Shown here: piece by piece, positions 35,349-43,643 of the stretch
Layout: every line of letters begins with the position of its first letter
Numbering within the stretch: position 1 is the first letter of the stretch
NCBI GenBank assembly: GCA_021800165.1
Contig: JAJYZF010000022.1
Location: 1 to 54,856, forward strand
Length of the DNA stretch: 54,856 bases
Direction: 5' to 3'
Origin: Planctomycetota bacterium
GTDB lineage: Bacteria; Planctomycetota; Phycisphaerae; WQYP01
Notes under the pieces: generated by a model
Told to the model about the DNA's origin: nothing
Seen by the model: the letters and a program-made list of their open reading frames with translations, nothing else
Databases searched by the model: none
Translations under genes and position numbers: made by a program

Positions 35349-36392
35349 CTAGCCTTGAACCAGGTACCCAGCAGCTCTCAATTCCCGCCTAATTGCATCT
35401 TCGGCGGCCGCAACGCCACAATCCCTTGGGTACCGAATTTGAAGCACCCCATCAAGATCCGACGGTCCGTCAATCGGTACCTCCGGTGCCACGCAACACA
35501 CACGATGCCTGCCCAGCCTTCCTATGAAAAGGCCGTATTCGAATATCGCATTCTGGCGTTGGCGTGGCAAGCGCTCAGCAGCACCCGCTAGGCCGCCAAC
35601 GTCGTCAGGCGTGCTCAAAACGAAAGCCATCCCCACGTCCGCGTTGGCCTCGATCTGCTCAATGATAGTTCGGCCAAGGATGGCTTCCTCCATGAGGACG
35701 ACAGGATCAAACCCCAGTCTGCGCAACATGGCGACGAGACAGTCCTTCTGGGCGTTCGCTCGGCCATGCACCACAAAAATCCGGCGACCGTTAATGGCAC
35801 CTAGCCGCCGCCTTTCATCTTCCCGTCCCAACGCCCAGGCCCTTGCCAGCGCCGCGATCATCTGCAACGCGCCAACCTGCAACTGGGTCGCTCCAAAGTG
35901 TGCCAGCTTCGCACTGTGCCCGGCGCAAATATACCCCGCACGAAGCTTTAGAAGCACGTCCCTTTTGTTATTGCACATATCGAAGAGACAGCCCTCGGCG
36001 GCCTCGTGCGGGTCCACACGATGCTCGTCCAGCCCCGCCGAAAAGAAGGCCGCCGCCAAACAGAACTCCAAGAGGATATACCCCCGCAGGCTTTCAATCT
36101 CGCGGATCTCGTGCCAGCCATGCGTGGAGACGAGGCATACCCGACCATCGCAATGTGAAAACCAGTTGTCAGCGAAGGGTATCCCCGTAAGTATGACGCA
36201 CGGCGCATCGCTCGCCGGAAAAAGCTTCAGGAACTTCTCCCACTGTATCTCCCTCGGCGCTTCCGGCATGTCAGCGGCCTCAAGGCGCATTCGGAACGAC
36301 CCCTGGCAGGAGTTAAACGAAAGCACCATATCGTTTATGAACGCGTCTTCCTCCCTCCCAGGCTGCCACAGATGCACCTTTATCTCCATCAT
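35349..36392 (-). CDS. TIR-like (CAP12/PF10137-type) nucleotide-binding protein with unknown N-terminal domain
   Basis: 347 residues from the first of two adjacent ATGs at 36392 (TAGGGA upstream). Residues 203-345 match the predicted nucleotide-binding TIR-like domain: RRIFVVHGRAN, a GRTIIEQIE helix, VGMAFVLSTPDDVG and RQNAIFEYGLFIGRLG, with Glu285 at the position of the NADase catalytic glutamate. Such domains act as NAD-depleting effectors in CBASS and other anti-phage systems. Residues 1-190 are a separate domain with a WHEIREIESLRGYILLEFCLAAAF helix and CLFDMC...RAGYIC Cys pairs, which I cannot name. No cyclase or sensor partner is adjacent, so sensing may be by the N-terminal domain. Confidence 0.8.
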   Translation of the reverse strand: MMEIKVHLWQPGREEDAFINDMVLSFNSCQGSFRMRLEAADMPEAPREIQWEKFLKLFPASDAPCVILTGIPFADNWFSHCDGRVCLVSTHGWHEIREIESLRGYILLEFCLAAAFFSAGLDEHRVDPHEAAEGCLFDMCNNKRDVLLKLRAGYICAGHSAKLAHFGATQLQVGALQMIAALARAWALGREDERRRLGAINGRRIFVVHGRANAQKDCLVAMLRRLGFDPVVLMEEAILGRTIIEQIEANADVGMAFVLSTPDDVGGLAGAAERLPRQRQNAIFEYGLFIGRLGRHRVCCVAPEVPIDGPSDLDGVLQIRYPRDCGVAAAEDAIRRELRAAGYLVQG

Positions 36393-36627
36393 TTTTTTCC
36401 CTAGGACCAACGGCGAATCCAATAAAAATGAGCCAACCACCGTATAGATTATGCGGGGATCCCTTTCATTTGTCCATCGCTAGCCTGCGGATGGTGCCAT
36501 CCCGCGTTAGCCCGCTAGCCTCAACCCTCGCGCCCCTTGGACCAAACCTCATTCCCCCGGTAATATAGGATGCTGAAATTGGCCGCCGCCGGACCAGCAG
36601 GCGAAGCCTTGCCACACAGGAGTTGTT

Positions 36628-37218
36628 ATGAATGTGCGTCATCACTTTTATTGGTCACGCTTTACGTTTACCGCTGTCGCCGCCGGCGCTCCGTACGCTA
36701 CCAGCTTGTTTTTAGTCACGTGCCTGACCACCGCCATTGCCGCCGCTCATCTAACTGCGTCGGCCGGCACTGGTCGATACAGCACCCCCGTACAGCGGAC
36801 CGCCTCTAACCACTCTTGGCTGAAACTGCCTACGATCCGCGTAACAATGGCCCGCCAGATTTTTATTCTTTCCGTCGCCCGCACCGCGGAGCAGCAAAAA
36901 CGGGGCCTCATGTTTGTCCACAGGTTACCCGCCAATCGTGGCATGATTTTCGTTTTTCGCCACAACTGTCGGCCTACGTTCTGGATGAAAGATACGTACA
37001 TACCGCTGGATCTGATCTACGTAAGCGGCACCGGCGTCATTCGGCAACATTACACCATGGCTGCCAATGGCAACGCCCATCATCTTTATCCCAGTCAACA
37101 CCCCATTGTATATGCCATTGAAATCCGGGCCGGCCTCTACCATAAGCTGGGACTCAAGACCGGCCAACAACTGAATTTTCCTCCCGGATTCTTGAAAGCC
37201 ACGCCGCAGCACCCGTGA
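36628..37218 (+). CDS. Exported DUF192 protein
   Basis: 196 residues from the ATG at 36628, with AGGAG 6 bases upstream. An N-terminal signal/anchor (TSLFLVTCLTTAIAAAH) precedes a DUF192 domain (about 70-190): ARTAEQQKRGLMFVHRLPANRGMIFVF, FWMKDTYIPLDLIYVS and AIEIRAGLYHKLGLKTGQQL. Function of DUF192 is unknown, but the family is widespread and small. It is followed 10 bp later by the next gene. Confidence 0.85.
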   Translation: MNVRHHFYWSRFTFTAVAAGAPYATSLFLVTCLTTAIAAAHLTASAGTGRYSTPVQRTASNHSWLKLPTIRVTMARQIFILSVARTAEQQKRGLMFVHRLPANRGMIFVFRHNCRPTFWMKDTYIPLDLIYVSGTGVIRQHYTMAANGNAHHLYPSQHPIVYAIEIRAGLYHKLGLKTGQQLNFPPGFLKATPQHP

Positions 37219-37228
37219 AACACCCGAG

Positions 37229-38146
37229 TTGGCGACGTGTTACCACAACCGCAAGGGGATTGCTCTGAAAAACACCTCTTCATCTTCTAATCTGGCGGTC
37301 TTTACCCAAGCCGGTGCCAACAACTTTGCTCCCACTCGCCGGCGTGGCCTGTTGCCCCGCACCTTCACCGGCTGGCTGTTAACCCTGCTGGTGCTATTGT
37401 TTATTCTTTGGGTCGTCACCTGGCTTTCAATGCTGGCCACGCCTCCGTGGTATCGGCCCATGAACCCCAACAGCCAACTGACCCAGCACCGGGCGGGCCA
37501 GGCGCAGGCCGCCCTGCTCAATTTGCGCAATTCCGCCCAAGATCCGACCATCTCCCGCATCACCTGGCGTATGACCGCTTCGCAAATCAACAGCCTGCTG
37601 GCGCTGGCTTATGGCCAGACCTCCGGCAGCGCCCGCCCCGCGGGACCGGCCGTCTCCAAGTCCCACGGATTTCAAGCCCCGTTCGTGCGTCTGCAAAACG
37701 GCAAAATTACCATTGCCGCCGTCGTGCATACCGCCATCGGTAATTCCGTAGCCAGCGTCACCATCAGTGTGACCACCCTCCCGCATAGTATGACGCAGCC
37801 ACCCATGGGTCACCTTGTTATTGAGTCCTTACACCTTGGCCTTGCCCCCCTGCCGCCGGCTTTAATTACCAGCCGCCTTTCGGACGTCTTACCTCGCCTG
37901 ACCCCCTCCATTCAACGTATGATCGCCATGTACGCCGGTGCCGGATATGCCCGCACCGCCGGACCTCAAGTGATCGCTTCCATCCGCGACATCTTGGCCG
38001 GAAAGCCCTTTCCCCTTACGATTTCGTTTCGGTACCGGCGGGTCACCATCACCAACATTCAAGTGCTGGGGGCGCATACCAGCGTGGCAGGCGGTATCCG
38101 TCGGCGGCGGCCCGCGGAAATTCTGATCAAGCTTCGATCCGATTGA
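37229..38146 (+). CDS. Single-pass membrane protein of unknown function
   Basis: 305 residues if started at the TTG at 37229, which is 10 bp after the DUF192 stop; no ATG is available before the membrane segment, so the start is unsure. One helix (about 48-68, WLLTLLVLLFILWVVTWLSM) is followed by a soluble part with strands that include the GKITIAAVVHTAIGNSVASVTISV and GHLVIESLHLGLAPLPPAL segments. No known family was recognised. Context suggests a small envelope operon with DUF192. Confidence 0.6.
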   Translation: MATCYHNRKGIALKNTSSSSNLAVFTQAGANNFAPTRRRGLLPRTFTGWLLTLLVLLFILWVVTWLSMLATPPWYRPMNPNSQLTQHRAGQAQAALLNLRNSAQDPTISRITWRMTASQINSLLALAYGQTSGSARPAGPAVSKSHGFQAPFVRLQNGKITIAAVVHTAIGNSVASVTISVTTLPHSMTQPPMGHLVIESLHLGLAPLPPALITSRLSDVLPRLTPSIQRMIAMYAGAGYARTAGPQVIASIRDILAGKPFPLTISFRYRRVTITNIQVLGAHTSVAGGIRRRRPAEILIKLRSD

Positions 38147-38188
38147 ATTCCCCACCCCACTTCCAGGCTTTGTTGATCAGGCGGACGG

Positions 38189-39094
38189 ATGCACAAACAG
38201 GATATCCAGAACATTCTCCAAGCCGCGCAGTCGTCACCGCGGCACCGTTTCGGCCAGCATTTTATGCTCGACGACAACATGCTCGAAACCATTGCCGCCG
38301 CCGCCCACCTCACAGCCGACGATCTGGTATTGGAAGTTGGGCCGGGCGTGGGCAATCTTACCGCCGTGCTGGCCCGGCAAGCGGGCTACGTGCTGGCTGT
38401 TGATATCGATGGTCCTTTGCTGCAAGCCACCGCCGCCCATTGGCACACTCTGGCCAATGTTCGCTGGCTTCATGCCGACGCCCTGGCCGGAAAGCATTGC
38501 CTGAACCCCCAGCTCATCGCCACCCTGATCGAACTGCGCCGCACCCGCAATCTCTCGCAGGTCAAATTGGTTTCCAACCTGCCCTACAACGCCGCCAGCC
38601 CGCTCATCGCCGAATTGCTGGTGGCCCTGTGGGTTCAAAGCCGCGCCCCCACCCCAGGGCCATTGCCATTGGATTGTCTGGCATTTACCGTGCAGTGGGA
38701 AGTTGCCAAACGCATGGTCGCCGGCCCCGGCACCCGTGACTACGGCGCACTGGGAATTTTGCTTCAACTCCTGGCCACGATCGAGATTCTCCGCCCCATT
38801 GACTGCCAATGCTTTTGGCCCCCGCCCAAGGTGAAATCCGCTCTGGTGCGCATCATTCCCCAGCCAAACCGATTTGCCGCCATTCCCGATGTACTGCCCT
38901 TGCAGCGATTGCTGGCGGCCTTATTTGCCCATCGCCGACAAACTCTCGCCAACGCCATCCGCCATGGTCTACACCCGGAAAATTTACCACGCGTTCTCGC
39001 GAAGATTCAGGCCATCGGCATCAACCCCAGTTCCCGGCCCGCCGAGCTTGACCCTTCCGATTTCATCCATATTTCCGAATTGCTTCCTGCGTAG
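38189..39094 (+). CDS. rsmA: 16S rRNA dimethyladenosine transferase
   Basis: 301 residues. RsmA (KsgA) dimethylates two adjacent adenines in helix 45 of 16S rRNA. Marks: HRFGQHFMLDDNMLETI near the start, VLEVGPGVGNLTAVLA (SAM-binding motif I), AVDIDGPLL (motif II), LVSNLPYNAASPLIAELL with the NLPY catalytic motif, and VKSALVRI in the C-terminal part. The family length is about 270-300, so it is complete. It is convergent with the response regulator gene, 242 bp apart. Confidence 0.96.
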   Translation: MHKQDIQNILQAAQSSPRHRFGQHFMLDDNMLETIAAAAHLTADDLVLEVGPGVGNLTAVLARQAGYVLAVDIDGPLLQATAAHWHTLANVRWLHADALAGKHCLNPQLIATLIELRRTRNLSQVKLVSNLPYNAASPLIAELLVALWVQSRAPTPGPLPLDCLAFTVQWEVAKRMVAGPGTRDYGALGILLQLLATIEILRPIDCQCFWPPPKVKSALVRIIPQPNRFAAIPDVLPLQRLLAALFAHRRQTLANAIRHGLHPENLPRVLAKIQAIGINPSSRPAELDPSDFIHISELLPA

Positions 39095-39336
39095 ACAGCG
39101 CAGCGAAATCACCGCCAACGAAGCCTTGACCTGACCTGCAAGCAATACCGGCCAACTGCGATCAAAACACCCACGGTTGGTGCCTTGCGCCGCAGACCAT
39201 GATGGAGCCGACTTTAGCCCCGGAAGGAGGTACCTGTTTGTTGACGCCTTTGGCTCTTGCCAGCAAATCCGTGGCCGTCAGCCCAGGTGCATCATGCAAG
39301 CAAACAACGGTTAGGGACCGGACAAGATTCTCTCAG
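39095..39336. other. 242-bp convergent intergenic region with pairing potential
   Basis: It lies between rsmA (+) and the response regulator (-). No gene is supported. CATGATG (about 39198-39204) and CATCATG (about 39291-39297) can pair, with CTTG/CAAG outside them, and TGACG/CGTCA pairs within. This could form a terminator-like structure or a structured RNA, but no T-run or known RNA family was recognised. Confidence 0.35.
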
Positions 39337-40227
39337 CTATTGCTCCATGGCCCGCTGGACGGCCATGCGCAACAACTCATTGCTGCTGGAAAGCTGGAGC
39401 TTATTTTTGATGTGCTCGCGGTGCGCCTCCACGGTTTTGACGCTCAGGTGCAGCATCTGTGCAATGGCCCGCACGGTTTTGCCATCGCCAATGGCGTGAA
39501 AAATTTCCAGTTCGCGGTCGGTCAGCAACTCCAGCGATGACTTCGGCTGGGCATGGCCGCCGGCGGTAAGCTGCCGCAGCACTCGCGAGGCGATCCGGTC
39601 ACTCACATAGACCTGGCCGGAGAGAATGCGGCGGATGGCCAGCAGAATCTTCCCCTGCGCTTCCTGCTTCATCACATAGCCCATGGCTCCAGCCCGCAAG
39701 ACACGCTCGGCATACATACTCTCTTCATGCATGGAAACCACCAAGATGTAGATTTCAGGCCAACGGGCTTTAATATCCTTGATCACCTCAATGCCCGGTT
39801 TGCCGGGCAGAGATAAATCCGCCACCACCAACTGTGGCTTGAGCTTGCCCACCGCCTCCACAGCCTCGTCGCCGGTGGCCGCCTCACCGCACACCAGCAA
39901 GTCGCCGGCGGATTCAATAAGCTGCTTCATACCTTGGCGCACAATAGGGTGATCATCGACAATAAAAATCCGCTGCTTGGCAACTGCAACAGCCACCGGC
40001 CGGGCTATGGCGGCCGACGCGGGAGCCGCCGATGGCAGCGGAGGTCTGGACCGCTGCGGGGAACCAGCGCTCGAACTCGACGGCGCTGTCGGCTTTGGTT
40101 TTTGCGACGCAGACGTTCCCGACGCCGGCCGTACTGAAGAAGCTGGCGTAATAGCGCGTCCCGGCTTAGTCCGAGGCTGGGGCTTGGTGGATTTTACGGA
40201 TTTTGTCTTTTTTTTTGGTTGGGCCAT
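39337..40227 (-). CDS. NarL/LuxR-family response regulator
   Basis: 296 residues from the ATG at 40227 (AAGGAA site). A basic, Pro/Ser/Lys-rich stretch of about 100 residues precedes the receiver domain, which is unusual. The receiver has IFIVDDHPIVRQG and the phospho-acceptor Asp in VVADLSLPG. The C-terminal HTH has LTDRELEIFHAIGDGKTVRAIAQMLHLSVKTVEAHREHIKNKLQL, the LuxR/NarL signature. It is paired with the histidine kinase immediately upstream, overlapping its end by 62 bp in another frame, so they are translated together. Confidence 0.92.
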   Translation of the reverse strand: MAQPKKKTKSVKSTKPQPRTKPGRAITPASSVRPASGTSASQKPKPTAPSSSSAGSPQRSRPPLPSAAPASAAIARPVAVAVAKQRIFIVDDHPIVRQGMKQLIESAGDLLVCGEAATGDEAVEAVGKLKPQLVVADLSLPGKPGIEVIKDIKARWPEIYILVVSMHEESMYAERVLRAGAMGYVMKQEAQGKILLAIRRILSGQVYVSDRIASRVLRQLTAGGHAQPKSSLELLTDRELEIFHAIGDGKTVRAIAQMLHLSVKTVEAHREHIKNKLQLSSSNELLRMAVQRAMEQ

Positions 40228-41638
40228 GAGTCTTTTTTCCTTGCCTGCCAACGGGATGTTCAATTTCACAGATAATTGTGGTGCCATTTCCACGCGTGCT
40301 TCGTATATCAAGTCGTCCACCGATAGCCCGCGCCCGATACTGCATGATACTCAATCCCAGTCCTTTTCGCCGGTGATTGGCCCGCACCAGACCTACGCCA
40401 TCGTCCCGAATCGTCAAACGAAGGCCGGACGGCGCTACCTTCAAGCCGACTTCCACCTGCTTAGCGTGCGCATGTTTGGTGGCGTTGTTCATCGCCTCTT
40501 GGGCAATGCGATACAAATGCGTGGAGGTGTTTAAATCCATGCCTCGCAGCCAACCACGCACTCTTACCGCACATTTTACCGAAGATACGGTTTCCAATTG
40601 CATAGCCAGAGCCTCTAACGCGCTGGGCAGCTCATCGGCATTGGTCAGTGGCTGCAAGCCACGGGAAAGTTGGCGGTTTTGCGAAATTGCACTGGAGATG
40701 AGCGTAGCCAATTGTTCCGCCTGCGCCGATTCGCTCGGAGACTTCTTCCGCAGCCGGGTACTTAACGCCTTAGCCAAAAACGCTGCTCCAGAAAGCACCT
40801 GCCCCACACCATCATGCAAGTCTTGTCCTATGAGTTGCTTTTCCCGATCGCTGACTTCGATAATCTGGGCCTGCATCCGATTCACCTCTGTACGGTCGCG
40901 GACAATACCAGCAAAGTGCCGACCATCCTCCAGTTGGAATTCACCCACCGACAGATGCATCGGAAACAGGCTGCCGTCTTTTTTTCGCCCGGTCACCTCG
41001 CGACCAATGCCAATAATGCTGGCCACACCCGTCTCAAGATAGTTTTCCATATAAAGATTGTGCTCTGAAGCATACGGCTCAGGCATAAGGATGCTCACAT
41101 TTTGGCCGATGGCTTTTGCCGCCGGATATCCGAACAATTTTTCCGCCGCCGGATTAAACGATTCAATACATCCTCGCTGATTAATCACGATAATGGCATC
41201 CACCGCTGTGCGCACAATGGCGTGGGCCTGTATTGCCGTCGCCTGGCGCTGCTGTTCCGCATGCAGCAGCGCGGTAATATCCACCCCCGAAAAAACCATG
41301 CTTGGCTGGTCCGGAGCCAGGCATCTGGGCCGCACCAAATGCCAACTGATCAACCGGCGTTGATCCCCACGGCCCAGTTCGCTCGCAAACCATAGACCCG
41401 GTTCGTCATCGGGCAGGGAGGCCAAACGCTTTTCGATCTGGTCGCCATCTACTCCGGTAATCGCCTGCTGCCAGACCGATTTGTTCCTCGCCTCAGCCAT
41501 GTCGGTTCCCAGTATGGCAGCCAACGCAGGATTGATCCGGATGACGTTGAAGTTTTCATCCACGCACACCAGCAGTAGTGTAAACCCAGAAAATAAAGAG
41601 ACCGATCCAGGACTATGCAGGGTGCTGTTTTCAACCAT
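40166..41638 (-). CDS. PAS-containing histidine kinase with FixL-like PAS (HisKA_3 type)
   Basis: 490 residues. A first PAS-like domain (about 20-125) is followed by a second PAS (about 140-252) with FixL hallmarks: FNPAAEKLFGY, ILMPEPYASEHNLY, SIIGIGREVTGRKKDGSLFPM and SVGEF. In FixL the proximal haem His sits at the place of His193 here, and the oxygen-sensing Arg corresponds to Arg213; both are present. The kinase core is HisKA_3 with His275 in LIGQDLHDGVGQVL, then a HATPase (RIAQEAMNNATKHAHA, IRDDGVGL, KGLGLSIM). No membrane helix is visible, so it is cytoplasmic. It partners the NarL-type regulator. Haem binding is inferred, not shown. Confidence 0.9.
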   Translation of the reverse strand: MVENSTLHSPGSVSLFSGFTLLLVCVDENFNVIRINPALAAILGTDMAEARNKSVWQQAITGVDGDQIEKRLASLPDDEPGLWFASELGRGDQRRLISWHLVRPRCLAPDQPSMVFSGVDITALLHAEQQRQATAIQAHAIVRTAVDAIIVINQRGCIESFNPAAEKLFGYPAAKAIGQNVSILMPEPYASEHNLYMENYLETGVASIIGIGREVTGRKKDGSLFPMHLSVGEFQLEDGRHFAGIVRDRTEVNRMQAQIIEVSDREKQLIGQDLHDGVGQVLSGAAFLAKALSTRLRKKSPSESAQAEQLATLISSAISQNRQLSRGLQPLTNADELPSALEALAMQLETVSSVKCAVRVRGWLRGMDLNTSTHLYRIAQEAMNNATKHAHAKQVEVGLKVAPSGLRLTIRDDGVGLVRANHRRKGLGLSIMQYRARAIGGRLDIRSTRGNGTTIICEIEHPVGRQGKKTHGPTKKKDKIRKIHQAPASD

Positions 41639-41786
41639 TATCGCCGACTCCGTTTGCTCTCATGCGTACCGTAGCACGATGGCCCGGCCGCAACACCACA
41701 TTCCTTGCCGCAGTTCCATTGTAACGTAACGCGGGTGAATATCGAGATCGCTGCGGTTAAGGTGGCCAGAGAAAATAACGGCAGTT

Positions 41787-42401
41787 TTAGACCGGAGTTT
41801 CAAGCCACAACAGAAATTCCCTATTGCCGCCTTGGCCCCGGATCGGGCTTTCCACCAGACCGCGAATGATCAAACCCGTCGCTTCGATATGATCCGTTGC
41901 GGCCTGCAAAACCTCTAACGATTGCTCCGGATTCAGTACCCCTCGCTGTACTTTGGCCAATTGGGATTCATATTGGGGCTTAAAAAGGCTGATGATCGCC
42001 CCAGGTCCTGGGCCATTCGATTCTCGTCGCAGTAGTTTTGCCGCTACGGGCAGAATTTTTTCTTGCCGGGTCCAACCGACATCAATGGTCACCAGATCCA
42101 CCGGTTCGGGCAGCGTGGCAAAGAGGGCATTCGTGCGTTCCATCACACGGACACGCGGATCTTTCCGCAGTTTCCACGCCAGTACCCCATAGCCCGTATC
42201 CAACGCGTATACCCTGGAGGCACCGCGTTGCAAAAGACAGTCGACAAACCCGCCGATATTGGACCCCAAATCGGCCACCACCGCCCCGGTCACCGCAATT
42301 TTCCATGTGGAAAAAGCGGCCTCCAGTTTGCAGCCGGCACGTGATACAAACTGCCCGCAAGGTTGGCCAACCGGCGAAAGCAGGCGTTCACGCACGTTCA
42401 T
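41787..42401 (-). CDS. TlyA-like rRNA methyltransferase (FtsJ fold) without S4 domain
   Basis: 204 residues. The SAM-dependent methyltransferase fold has VADLGSNIGGFVDCLLQRGASRVYALDTGYG (motif I), LRKDPRVRVMERTNA, LVTIDVGW and IISLFKPQYE, all matching TlyA/hemolysin-A rRNA 2'-O-methyltransferases. TlyA normally has an N-terminal S4 RNA-binding domain of about 60 residues; here the protein begins just before SRAGCKLEAAF, so it is missing. The nearest upstream gene is rpsT's neighbourhood, not an S4 gene. Confidence 0.8.
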   Translation of the reverse strand: MNVRERLLSPVGQPCGQFVSRAGCKLEAAFSTWKIAVTGAVVADLGSNIGGFVDCLLQRGASRVYALDTGYGVLAWKLRKDPRVRVMERTNALFATLPEPVDLVTIDVGWTRQEKILPVAAKLLRRESNGPGPGAIISLFKPQYESQLAKVQRGVLNPEQSLEVLQAATDHIEATGLIIRGLVESPIRGQGGNREFLLWLETPV

Positions 42402-42457
42402 GCGATATCCAGTTGATGGCGATTTGACCAGAATCCGGGCCAGATGCCAAGGCCGAA

Positions 42458-42739
42458 TTAACCCGCCGACGCGGCCTTTATCACCGCGTTAAGCCGACGG
42501 GCCATTCTGCTCTTGCGACGGGCCACGGTATTGGGATGCAAAGCCTTTTTAACCCCCATGCGATCGAGAATCTTTTGCGCATCTTTGATGGCTGTCGCCG
42601 CCGCCGCCGCATCTTTTTTAACCAGCAACTCCTCTACCTTGCGAATGTGCAATTTCACGTTTTTCTTCTGCAAGCGATTGCGGAGCCGCCGCTTGGCATT
42701 CTGTCGAATTCTCTTGTTTGCGGATAACGAATGGGCCAC
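42458..42739 (-). CDS. rpsT: 30S ribosomal protein S20
   Basis: 93 residues, highly basic, starting at a GTG (42739) with AGGAG 8 bases upstream. Family pattern: AHSLSANKRIRQNAKRRLRNR at the start, then a helix with AIKDAQKILDRM and ALHPNTVARRKSRMARRLN at the end. It is a primary-binding protein of the 30S subunit. Confidence 0.97.
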   Translation of the reverse strand: MAHSLSANKRIRQNAKRRLRNRLQKKNVKLHIRKVEELLVKKDAAAAATAIKDAQKILDRMGVKKALHPNTVARRKSRMARRLNAVIKAASAG

Positions 42740-42914
42740 GAAACACTCCTGCTTAACATTCTGCGGTCACGCGAACCGCGGCCTGATCCCGGTGATCTGC
42801 CGGAATCAACACCAACAGTATGATGGCTAGGACGATTTTTTGCAAACCGCGCCCAGCCAAGCCGACCATCGCGCCTCGCCCGTGCCCGGGAATCCTTCGC
42901 CGTAGATGCGGAAG

Positions 42915-43448
42915 CTATTTCTTGGCACCCCTGGACCTTGCTTCTTGGCAAGCCGCAACCCCGGCCAATCCGCTTTTGCGGCGGGCCGTAAAAAACTCCC
43001 GCAGCAGTGCTGCTGAGTCCTCCGCCATGAGTCCACCAGTGGTCTCCATACGGTGATTCAATCTTCGGTCATTGGTAATTTGATACAATGTGCCGCAAGC
43101 CCCGGCTTTGGGGTCATAAGCGCCGAAAATCAGCCGCCTGATTCGCGCATTGACCAAGGCTCCGGCGCACATCGGACACGGTTCCAAGGTGACATACATT
43201 CGACAATCCGTCAATTGCCAGGATTTTCGGTGCCGTCCCGCCGCTCTTAACGCCATAACTTCGGCATGCGCCGTTGGATCGTTACGCTTCTCCCGGTAAT
43301 TAAAACCTCGTCCAATAATCCGCGGTCCGGCCACGCCGTTTTCCACCACAATGGCCCCCACCGGAATTTCGCCCATGCGCATGGCCCGGCGTGCCAGGCT
43401 CAAAGCATGTCGCATAAACATGCTATCCTCGGAACCAAAGTCCGTCAT
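42915..43448 (-). CDS. tadA: tRNA-specific adenosine deaminase
   Basis: 177 residues from the ATG at 43448, with a GAGG site 9 bases upstream; an ATG at 43481 would add 11 residues. TadA deaminates A34 to inosine in tRNA-Arg. The zinc and proton-shuttle motif is HAEVMAL (near 57-63), and the second zinc pair is PCPMCAGAL (near 88-96). The SMFMRHALSLARRAMRMGEIPVGAI start is typical. It lies upstream of rpsT on the same strand. Confidence 0.95.
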   Translation of the reverse strand: MTDFGSEDSMFMRHALSLARRAMRMGEIPVGAIVVENGVAGPRIIGRGFNYREKRNDPTAHAEVMALRAAGRHRKSWQLTDCRMYVTLEPCPMCAGALVNARIRRLIFGAYDPKAGACGTLYQITNDRRLNHRMETTGGLMAEDSAALLREFFTARRKSGLAGVAACQEARSRGAKK

Positions 43449-43573
43449 CTTGGGCCTCGCCTCAGTCAATTCTTCGCACATATCAATAATATCCCAACGC
43501 CGGACAAGCCACCAAAGCCATTTTTAACGCACAACTAAGCTGGAAGTTGCTAACACTTTCATTAATTCTCTGC

Positions 43574-43579
43574 TATAAT
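43574..43579 (+). promoter_or_regulatory. Extended -10 promoter for the HAD gene and possibly the downstream operon
   Basis: TGCTATAAT at 43571-43579 is a perfect extended -10 box (TGnTATAAT). It needs little from a -35 box; AACACT and TTGCTA lie upstream. The first gene starts about 65 bp later at 43644. The promoter lies in the divergent gap between tadA and that gene. Confidence 0.5.
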
Positions 43580-43643
43580 TCCCACGGGTTTCAACAGCCA
43601 TAGTGAAGCCGCGAAGGATGGTTTTTGCGAGGTTTATTTTAGC

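Noticed and set aside
35283..36627. Calling a defence island around the TIR-like gene
   Set aside because: Only one defence-type gene is present; neighbours are guaA-linked and DUF192 genes and no integrase or repeats flank it.
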